NCBI RefSeq assembly: GCF_003789055.1
Contig: NZ_ML119082.1
Span: 496,001-560,000, forward strand
DNA: 64,000 nucleotides
DNA from: Histidinibacterium lentulum
GTDB lineage: Bacteria > Pseudomonadota > Alphaproteobacteria > Rhodobacterales > Rhodobacteraceae
Direction: 5' to 3'
A program made the position numbers and the translations under genes. Positions 57,452 to 64,000 of this stretch are shown piece after piece. Within the stretch, counting starts at the first letter, position 1; each line of letters begins with the position of its first letter. The notes beneath the pieces are model-generated. The model had not been told where the DNA came from, made no database searches, and was given only the letters and a program-made list of their open reading frames with translations.

Positions 57452-58234
57452 ATGGACCTTGGCATTTCGGGCAAGACCGCCCTCATCACCGGCGCCGGCG
57501 GCGGCATGGGCAGCGAGACGGCGCGGCTCCTCGCCGCCGAGGGTGTCGAGGTGACGCTGACCGATCTCGATCCGGACCAGCTCGACGCGGTGGCGAAGGC
57601 GACCGGCGGCCGGGCGCAGGCCGCCGATCTCTCGACGCCCCAGGGCGCCGTGGACCTGGTGAACGCGGTGGGAAAGGAGTTCGACATCTTCGTCCATGCC
57701 GCGGGGGTCACGGGGGCCAAGGGCGATCCGCTCGAGATGACAGAGGAGGACTGGGAGCACGCCTGGCAGACGGATTTCATGTCCGCGGTGCGGCTGTCGC
57801 GGCACCTCGGGCCCGGGATGATCGGGCGCGGCTGGGGGCGGATGGTCTTCGTCACCTCGGAGAATGTCGCCCAGCCCTATCCCGACGAGACGGTCTACAA
57901 CGTCGCCAAGAGCGCGCTGCTGAGTTTCTCGAAGAGCCTCGCCATGGCCCACGGGCAAGAGGGGCTGCGCGTCAACTGCGTGGCGCCCGCCTTCATCGAG
58001 ACGCCGATGACGGACGGGATGATGGACAAGCTGGCCGAGAGCGAGGGAGTGAGCCGGGACGAGGCGGTGGAGGGGTTCCTCGAGTCCGACCGGCCGTTCC
58101 TGAACCTCAAGCGGCGGGGGCGGCCCGAGGAGGTGGCGCCGGTGATCGCACTTCTGTGCTCGGAGCACGCGTCCTTCGTGTCGGGGGCGAACTGGCGGGT
58201 GGACGGCGGCTCCGTCGGGTCGATCGAGACGTGA
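57452..58234 (+). CDS. SDR-family oxidoreductase
   Basis: This 260-residue protein has the cofactor motif ITGAGGGMGSETARLL and catalytic Ser and YxxxK in VTSENVAQPYPDETVYNVAK, with WRVDGGSVGSIET at the end. It is a soluble NAD(P)-dependent reductase of unknown substrate. GGAGAG precedes the ATG. Its stop overlaps the GTG of the next gene, and it begins a three-gene run with a hydrolase and a flavin reductase. Confidence 0.87.
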   Translation: MDLGISGKTALITGAGGGMGSETARLLAAEGVEVTLTDLDPDQLDAVAKATGGRAQAADLSTPQGAVDLVNAVGKEFDIFVHAAGVTGAKGDPLEMTEEDWEHAWQTDFMSAVRLSRHLGPGMIGRGWGRMVFVTSENVAQPYPDETVYNVAKSALLSFSKSLAMAHGQEGLRVNCVAPAFIETPMTDGMMDKLAESEGVSRDEAVEGFLESDRPFLNLKRRGRPEEVAPVIALLCSEHASFVSGANWRVDGGSVGSIET

Positions 58235-59055
58235 GCGGGCGACCCGCCTCCGAGGCGGAGGTGCGCGACCGGATCGGGGCGGTGCCGGTGACGGGCGGGC
58301 CCGAGGAGATGCGGGCGGCCTTCGCCCGGCTCATGGGCCCCGCGCCCGAGCTGGCGAGGGAGACCTTGGGCGGATGCGCCGTGGCGCGGGCCGGGGACGG
58401 TCCGGTCAGGGCGGTCTGGCTCCATGGCGGGGGCTATGTCTTCGGCAGTCCGGAAAGTCACGGCTGGGCGGCCCTGGCGCTGGCGGAGAGGCTGGGCGGG
58501 TCGGTGCTGCTGCCGGACTACGATCTGGCGCCCGAAGCGCCCTGGCCCGCGCAGATGACCGGGCCGCGGGCGGTGCTGGAGGCGCTCGGGCCGGAGGGGG
58601 CGGTGGCGCTGGTGGGCGACAGCGCGGGCGGGCATCTGGCGATGCGGCTCGCGCTGGAGGATCCGGCGCGGGTCCGCGCCCTGGCGCTGATCTCGCCCAA
58701 CACCGACCGCAGCGGGCAGAGCGGAACCCGGAGGCGCGACAGCGATGCGATGAACGACGACGCCACGGACAGCCGGCTGGCGCGAATGGCCTTCGGGGAT
58801 GCGGACCCGGCATCGGCGGAGGTCTCCCCGCTGCTGGCCGATCTCGGTGGCCTGCCGAAGCTGCTGATCCTCGCGGCGGGCGACGAGATCCTGCTCGACG
58901 ACGCCCTCCTGCTGGCAAGGGCCGCGGCGCTCGCCGGGGTGCGGACGGACCTGAGGGTCTGGCCGGGGCTCTTTCACCTCTTTCCGCTCTGGCCGGAAGC
59001 CCTGCCGGAGGCGCGGGAGGCGCTGGACGCCATCGCCGGACATCTGCGGACATGA
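58231..59055 (+). CDS. Alpha/beta hydrolase, HSL/acetyl-esterase type
   Basis: This 274-residue protein is read from a GTG at 58231 (GTGA overlap). It shows the hormone-sensitive-lipase oxyanion motif WLHGGGYVFGSPES, the nucleophile VGDSAGGHLAM, an acid in GDEILLDD and His in GLFHLFPL. It hydrolyses small esters; the substrate is unknown. It lies between an SDR and a flavin reductase. Confidence 0.87.
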   Translation: MSGRPASEAEVRDRIGAVPVTGGPEEMRAAFARLMGPAPELARETLGGCAVARAGDGPVRAVWLHGGGYVFGSPESHGWAALALAERLGGSVLLPDYDLAPEAPWPAQMTGPRAVLEALGPEGAVALVGDSAGGHLAMRLALEDPARVRALALISPNTDRSGQSGTRRRDSDAMNDDATDSRLARMAFGDADPASAEVSPLLADLGGLPKLLILAAGDEILLDDALLLARAAALAGVRTDLRVWPGLFHLFPLWPEALPEAREALDAIAGHLRT

Positions 59056-59071
59056 CGGAAGGAGAAAGAGA

Positions 59072-59770
59072 ATGGCCCACAGGATAACGCTGCTGGAGAA
59101 GGAGCCCGTGACGCATGACACCTGGCATCTGGTATTCGAGCGGCCAGCGGGGTTCACCTTCAGGCCCGGACAGGCAACGGACATGGCGCTCGATCTCGAG
59201 GGGATCGAGGAGGAGCGTCGGCCTTTCACCTTCACGTCCGCGCCCGATGCGGAGCGGCTGGAGTTCGTCATCAAGAGCTATCCCGACCACGAGGGGGTGA
59301 CCGCGCGGCTGCCCGACCTGAGACCCGGCGACACGGCGCGGATCGGCGCGGCCTGGGGCGCGATCGAGGATCGCGGGCCTGGCGTGTTCATCGCGGGAGG
59401 CGCAGGGATCACGCCCTTCATCCCGATCCTGCGCGAGCAGGCGCAGAGGGAGGAGACGGGCCGATGCCTCGTCTTCGCCAACAAGACGGAGGCGGACATC
59501 ATCCTGCGCGAGGAATGGGACGGCATGGCCGGGCTGGAGACGCTCTTCGTGACGGATGCGGAAGGGGACGGATTTCCGGACGGGCCGGTGGACGAGGAGC
59601 TTCTGGCCCCGCTCGTGGCGGAAGGCCGGCTCTTCTATTTCTGCGGACCGCCGCCGATGGCGGAGGCGGTGACCGAGGCGCTCGCGTCGCTGGGAGTCGG
59701 CGAGGAGAGGATCGTCACGGAGGACAAGCCCGCGGACGAGGAGAGGGCGCGGATGTTCGAGGAAACGTAG
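59072..59770 (+). CDS. Ferredoxin/flavodoxin reductase-like flavoprotein
   Basis: This 232-residue protein has an FAD-binding barrel with RPFTFTSAPD and an NAD(P)-binding domain with FIAGGAGITPFIPIL and FYFCGPPPMAEAV. There is no iron-sulphur cluster, so it is the reductase module only and must pass electrons to a separate acceptor. AAGGAG precedes the ATG. It closes the SDR-hydrolase-reductase run. Confidence 0.85.
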   Translation: MAHRITLLEKEPVTHDTWHLVFERPAGFTFRPGQATDMALDLEGIEEERRPFTFTSAPDAERLEFVIKSYPDHEGVTARLPDLRPGDTARIGAAWGAIEDRGPGVFIAGGAGITPFIPILREQAQREETGRCLVFANKTEADIILREEWDGMAGLETLFVTDAEGDGFPDGPVDEELLAPLVAEGRLFYFCGPPPMAEAVTEALASLGVGEERIVTEDKPADEERARMFEET

Positions 59771-59858
59771 GCCGGGTCGCGGGCGGCAGGTGCGTTTCAG
59801 CGGAGCGTGAAGGGGGGGCGGGCAGAAGCCCGGCCCACGGGAGCATGACCGGGATCGG

Positions 59859-61502
59859 TCATGCCGCCTCGCTGGCCTTCGCTTCGGCGAACATCGTCTC
59901 TCCCCGCGCCTCGCGGTCCGCGGCGGCGGTGATGAGTTTTTCCCGGGCCTCGCAGGACAGGAACCACGCGGTGTCGGGGTTGGCGCAGGGCAGGCCGAAG
60001 GTCACCTCCTTGCCGAGGATATCGTGATCGGTGACCGCGACGAAGGCGTTGGCCCTGTCGTCGAGCTGTTCGGGATCGAGGCTGTCCATGATCCTGTCGA
60101 AATCCCGGCGCAGGGCCTCGACATCGGCATCATGGGCCAGCCGCAGCCGGATCAGCCAGTTCATCGGCCGCTCCTGCATCGTCCAGTTCTCGAAGGGCTC
60201 GGAGACGAACTCGCTCACCGGGACGATGAGCCGGATCCCCGTCCAGACCCTCAGCTGGACGAAAGTGAAGTGGATGCGCTCCACATGGCAGAGCCGGTCC
60301 TTGAAGGTGACCTTGTCGCCGATCCGCGCGGACTGGTTCAGCGCGATCTGCATGGAGGCCAGGATGTTGCCGAGGATCGTGCGCGCGGCGAAGCCGAAGA
60401 CGAGGGTCAGGAGGCCCGCCGAGGCGAGGAACGAGAGGCCGAGGCCGGAGCTGAGCTGCGCCTCGTGCACGGCGACCACGATGGCGACGATCACCACGAC
60501 GATGAGCACGGCCCGGCGAAACGCGGAGACCCGGGTGGCGATCGCGCGGCGGTGGTCTTCCTTGGCGTTCCGCAGGGTGGCGTCGTCGAAGGAGACGAGG
60601 TCCTCGATGATCACGTCCACCCCGCGCAGCACGAAGAGCAGGATGGCGAGCGCGAGGCCGAGGGCCACGAGGGGATCGGCGATGTGCGAGATTTCCGACG
60701 AGAAGGCGAAGAACCCGCCGATCAACCAGCCCGCCGTCGCGGTCGCCGCGAAGAGGGCGAGCGGCGCCCGGCCCGCGCGCATCAGCCGGGCGGCGCGGGA
60801 GGTGCCGCGGCTGATGCGGCCGACGCCGGCCCAGGCCAGCCATCCCGTCAGGGCCATGAGCGCGAGGCCCAGCGGCAGAGCCAGGAGCTCCCACCACATG
60901 AGCCCGAACCAGGCCTCTCCGCGCAAGGCATCCGGCAGGGACCGCTCCAGTCGGCTCGGCCCGTGGCGGGCGTAGATGTCGGGGATCTCGGCCACGGTCT
61001 CGCGCGAGAAGACCCAGACCGGCGCCATTCCGGGGGCCTCGACGCGGTTCACGCGGACGGGGATCGGCTGGGGATGCATCTCCGCCTGACCAAGCAGGAT
61101 CGAGCGGCGGATCTCTCCGGAGAGGGCGTCCTCGGACCGCGCGGTATCGAGCAGGGCGTCCGGCCGGTCGGTGAGGGCCTCCCAGTCGATCACCACGGCC
61201 CGGTCGATCACGACGCCGAGCTGGTCGGCGAGCCGGCGCGCCTCCGCTTCGGTCCCCGCGACGCCGGTGACGTTGAGGTAGTGAACCGCGGCCTCGAGAT
61301 CGTCCGAGCTCGTGGCGCGGAGAAAGCCGTCGACGGTGGCGCGGGGCGTCGCGCGGTCCACCCGGTCGGGGACGGGGCCGAGCTGCGGATTGAGCGCGTC
61401 GACCTCGAAGGTTTCCGGCGCGCCGCCTGCCCCGTCCTGGGCCGCGGAGGGGAGGGCCGCCACGAGGGCGAGACACAGGATCGTGAGGAACCGGCGGATC
61501 AT
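59859..61502 (-). CDS. MscS-family channel with exported N-terminal domain
   Basis: This 547-residue protein has a signal peptide (ALVAALPSAAQ), a periplasmic domain of about 160 residues, four or five membrane helices and an MscS core (LSFLASAGLLTLVFGFAART, then QIALNQSARIGDKVTF). Large periplasmic domains occur in YbdG/MscM-like relatives. The promoter-like site at 61511 ends 8 bases before the ATG, and no Shine-Dalgarno is visible, so the mRNA may be leaderless. It is convergent with the reductase gene. Confidence 0.87.
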   Translation of the reverse strand: MIRRFLTILCLALVAALPSAAQDGAGGAPETFEVDALNPQLGPVPDRVDRATPRATVDGFLRATSSDDLEAAVHYLNVTGVAGTEAEARRLADQLGVVIDRAVVIDWEALTDRPDALLDTARSEDALSGEIRRSILLGQAEMHPQPIPVRVNRVEAPGMAPVWVFSRETVAEIPDIYARHGPSRLERSLPDALRGEAWFGLMWWELLALPLGLALMALTGWLAWAGVGRISRGTSRAARLMRAGRAPLALFAATATAGWLIGGFFAFSSEISHIADPLVALGLALAILLFVLRGVDVIIEDLVSFDDATLRNAKEDHRRAIATRVSAFRRAVLIVVVIVAIVVAVHEAQLSSGLGLSFLASAGLLTLVFGFAARTILGNILASMQIALNQSARIGDKVTFKDRLCHVERIHFTFVQLRVWTGIRLIVPVSEFVSEPFENWTMQERPMNWLIRLRLAHDADVEALRRDFDRIMDSLDPEQLDDRANAFVAVTDHDILGKEVTFGLPCANPDTAWFLSCEAREKLITAAADREARGETMFAEAKASEAA

Positions 61503-61510
61503 GGCGATCC

Positions 61511-61536
61511 AACCGGGAAGCCGCGACGGCGGTTCC
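61511..61536 (-). promoter_or_regulatory. Sigma-EcfG-like promoter very close to the mscS start
   Basis: Minus-strand GGAAC-N17-GGTT ends 8 bases before the ATG at 61502, which would place transcription start at or next to the start codon. Confidence 0.45.
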
Positions 61537-61598
61537 GGGGCTTTACGGCCGTGCGGGGATTTCGGACAAACCGGAACGCGCAGGACAGGACGACAGCC

Positions 61599-63116
61599 AT
61601 GGCAAACCCCCTCTACGACCGTCTCTTCGGCCGCCATGCGGGCAGCGACGCGCCGTTCCTGATCGACGGCGCGGGCGGGGAGACGAGTTTCGCGGCGTTT
61701 CTCGCCCTCGCCGCGCGCATCGCGGGGGCCCTGAGGGAGGCGGGGCTGCGTCCGGGCGACAGGGTAGCGGCGCAGGTTGCGAAGTCGCCGGAGGCGCTGG
61801 CGCTCTATGCGGCCTGCGCGCGGTCCGGGCTGGTCTTCCTGCCGCTCAACACCGCCTATACGGCGGCGGAGCTTGGCTATTTCGTGGCCGACAGCGGGGC
61901 GGCCTGTCTCGTATGCGATCCGGCTCGGGAGGCGGATCTGGCCCCGGTCGCGGAGGGCTGCGGCGCGCGGCTCCTGACGCTGGACGGGGGCGGCGGCGGG
62001 ACGCTGATGGCGCGGGCCAAGGGACAGTCGGAGGACTTCGCCACCGTGGCGCGGGGGGAGGAGGACCTGGCGGCGTTACTCTACACCTCGGGGACCACGG
62101 GGCGCTCCAAGGGAGCGATGCTGACGCAGCGCAACCTTCTGTCCAATGCGGCGACGCTGACCGAGCTGTGGCAGTTCACCGGGCGGGACGTGCTGCTGCA
62201 CGCCTTGCCGATCTTTCACACGCACGGTCTCTTCGTGGCGACGAACGTGATGCTGGAGGCGGGTGGGTCGATGATCTTCCTGCCGGGATTCGAGGCCGGA
62301 CGGGTGATCGACCTGATGCCCCGGGCCACGGCACTGATGGGGGTTCCGACCTTCTACACGCGGCTGCTGGAGGAGGACCGGTTCACCCGTGAGACGGCGG
62401 CGGGGATGCGGCTCTTCATCTCGGGCTCGGCGCCTCTGCTGGAGGAGACGCACCGCCAGTTCGAGGCGCGGACCGGGCATCGGATCCTCGAACGCTACGG
62501 GATGACGGAAACGAACATGAGCACGTCGAACCCCTACGAGGGCGAGCGACGGGCCGGGACAGTGGGGTTTCCGCTGCCGGGGGTGGAGCTGAAGATCACC
62601 GATCCCGAGAGCGGGGAGGGCCTGCCCGCGGGCGAGATCGGGATGATCGAGGTGCGCGGGCCGAACGTGTTCCGGGGCTACTGGGGGATGCCCGAGAAGA
62701 CCGCGGCGGAACTGCGGGCGGACGGGTTCTTCATCACCGGCGATCTCGGGCGGGTGGATGCAGACGGCTACGTCCAGATCGTCGGGCGCGGGAAGGACCT
62801 GATCATCTCGGGCGGGCTGAACGTCTATCCCAAGGAGGTGGAGCTGGTGCTCGATGCCGTGCCGGGGGTGCTTGAAACGGCGGTGATCGGCGTGCCGCAT
62901 GGCGATCTTGGAGAGGCGGTGGTGGCCGTGGTCGTGCCGGAGCCGGGCGCGGCGCCGGAGGAGGCCACGCTGATGGCGGCGGCAAACGAGGCGCTGGCGC
63001 GGTTCAAGCATCCGAAACGGATTGCCTTTCTCGACGCGCTGCCGCGGAATACGATGGGCAAGGTCCAGAAGGGCGCCTTGCGCGAGCGCTTCGCCGGGCT
63101 TTTCGGCGATGCGTGA
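61599..63116 (+). CDS. matB: Malonyl-CoA synthetase
   Basis: This 505-residue member of the acyl-adenylating family has the P-loop LYTSGTTGRSKGAM, the A5 motif ERYGMTETNMSTSNPYEGER and the hinge GRGKDLIISGGLNVYPKEVE. The wording around A5 and TVGFPLPGV is that of MatB enzymes, which activate malonate or methylmalonate with ATP and CoA. Lys in NTMGKVQKGAL is the adenylation lysine. It is followed 24 bases later by an aldolase-family gene, probably in the same transcript. Confidence 0.88.
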   Translation: MANPLYDRLFGRHAGSDAPFLIDGAGGETSFAAFLALAARIAGALREAGLRPGDRVAAQVAKSPEALALYAACARSGLVFLPLNTAYTAAELGYFVADSGAACLVCDPAREADLAPVAEGCGARLLTLDGGGGGTLMARAKGQSEDFATVARGEEDLAALLYTSGTTGRSKGAMLTQRNLLSNAATLTELWQFTGRDVLLHALPIFHTHGLFVATNVMLEAGGSMIFLPGFEAGRVIDLMPRATALMGVPTFYTRLLEEDRFTRETAAGMRLFISGSAPLLEETHRQFEARTGHRILERYGMTETNMSTSNPYEGERRAGTVGFPLPGVELKITDPESGEGLPAGEIGMIEVRGPNVFRGYWGMPEKTAAELRADGFFITGDLGRVDADGYVQIVGRGKDLIISGGLNVYPKEVELVLDAVPGVLETAVIGVPHGDLGEAVVAVVVPEPGAAPEEATLMAAANEALARFKHPKRIAFLDALPRNTMGKVQKGALRERFAGLFGDA

Positions 63117-63140
63117 CCCCCTGCCCTGTCGGAGGACGAG

Positions 63141-63914
63141 ATGAGCCTGCCCCGGAACATGTTCAAGGCGGCCCTGTCCGAGGGCCGGACGCAGCTGGGC
63201 TACTGGTGCAGCATCGACGACAGCGCCGCGACCGAAATGGCGGCGGGCTGCGGCTATGACTGGCTGCTGATCGATTGCGAGCATACGGCGATGGACCCGC
63301 GGTCGGTGCTGTCGCATCTGCAGGCGGTGGCGCCCTATCCGACGCAGGCGGTGGTGCGGCCGAGCTCTCTCGATGCGGCGGAGATCAAGAAGCTGCTCGA
63401 TCTCGGCGCGCAATCGCTGATCGTGCCCTATGTGCGCGACGCGCAGGAGGCGCGGGAAGCGGCGGAGGCGGTGGACTACGCGCCGGGCGGCATCCGGGGG
63501 GTGGCCGGCCTGACGCGCGCGTCCCGTTTCGGCCGGGTGCAGGGCTACGCCGGGCGCGCGCGGGAGGAGATCTGTCTCATCGTGCAGATCGAGACTGTCA
63601 GCGCACTGGACGATCTGGAAGCGATCCTCGCCGTGCCGGGGGTTGACGGAGCGTTCGTCGGACCGGCGGATCTTGCCGCGAGCATGGGCTATCCGGGCGA
63701 GCCCGACCGTCCGGAGGTGCGGACCGCGGCGCTCGAGGCGATCCGGAGGATCCGGGCGGCGGGCAAGCCCGCCGGGTTCCTGACGCTGGACGAAGGGGGC
63801 ATGGCCGAGGCGGTCGCGGCGGGCTGCAACTTTCCGGCGGTGGCGGTGGACGCGGCGCTGCTGCGGCAGGGGGCGGAGGCCACGCTGGCGCGATGGCGGG
63901 CGAAGGTGGGATGA
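63141..63914 (+). CDS. HpcH/HpaI-family aldolase/citrate lyase-like protein
   Basis: This 257-residue TIM-barrel protein has the class II pyruvate aldolase pattern LLIDCEHTAMD, Arg in AVVRPSS, the metal ligands Glu in IVQIETVSALDDL and Asp in GPADLAASMG. Such enzymes reversibly join pyruvate to aldehydes. Its pairing with MatB is suggestive of a small organic-acid pathway, but the substrate is unknown. GAGGACG precedes the ATG. A 7-bp hairpin (63930-63947) follows the stop. Confidence 0.87.
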   Translation: MSLPRNMFKAALSEGRTQLGYWCSIDDSAATEMAAGCGYDWLLIDCEHTAMDPRSVLSHLQAVAPYPTQAVVRPSSLDAAEIKKLLDLGAQSLIVPYVRDAQEAREAAEAVDYAPGGIRGVAGLTRASRFGRVQGYAGRAREEICLIVQIETVSALDDLEAILAVPGVDGAFVGPADLAASMGYPGEPDRPEVRTAALEAIRRIRAAGKPAGFLTLDEGGMAEAVAAGCNFPAVAVDAALLRQGAEATLARWRAKVG

Positions 63915-64000
63915 TCGGGCGGTCCCGCGGCGCCGGCTGGCCGGCGCATCAGTCGACGGCTGTCGACCGAGGGAGAGACCCCGGGACTTTCCGCCGCCGT

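Noticed and set aside
1-64000. tRNA, rRNA, CRISPR arrays, riboswitches, prophage
   Set aside because: No cloverleaf-like or repeated-spacer pattern and no phage structural genes were seen; the holin-family protein belongs to a chromosomal envelope module.

Overview
This is a high-GC alphaproteobacterial chromosome segment, most likely from the Rhodobacteraceae/Roseobacteraceae. The evidence is the phyR-nepR-ecfG general stress locus with an adjoining HisKA_2 kinase, a caa3 oxidase with fused subunits I and III, an MrpA-type antiporter, MatB, and dense packing with many 4-base ATGA overlaps. No tRNA, rRNA or CRISPR array was seen.

Positions 1-13.6 kb hold ordinary cell functions: an Mrp antiporter subunit coupled to a universal stress protein and facing an OxyR-like regulator that lacks the redox cysteines; two methyltransferases; a membrane-fused hydrolase; a four-gene pqi (MCE lipid transport) operon with an unusually long PqiB; and a polar amino acid ABC transporter.

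Positions 13.7-61.6 kb form what looks like a general stress response island. Its core is phyR, divergent nepR-ecfG and a histidine kinase (22.8-26.6 kb). Around it, 15 intergenic sites match the EcfG (ECF15) promoter pattern GGAAC-N16/17-[C/G/T]GTT with correct orientation and distance to a gene, and further sites match more loosely. Candidate members are SDR enzymes, a GH13 glucosidase, cytochromes, YihY, DegP, CsbD, a phospholipase D-like protein, a YciF-like ferritin, an FNT channel, two MscS channels, an SSS symporter, TrkH/TrkA, GMC dehydrogenases and several very small membrane proteins. One of these promoters heads a tightly packed run (44.8-54.0 kb) encoding a Tat-exported FAD dehydrogenase, cytochromes c and a complete caa3 oxidase. 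That suggests a stress-induced pathway from periplasmic sugar or alcohol oxidation to oxygen.

A 1990-bp IS1595-family element (30421-32410), with terminal inverted repeats and an 8-bp target duplication, carries passenger genes. It sits in the T-tract of the csbD terminator. The right edge (61.6-63.9 kb) holds malonyl-CoA synthetase and an HpcH/HpaI-type aldolase.
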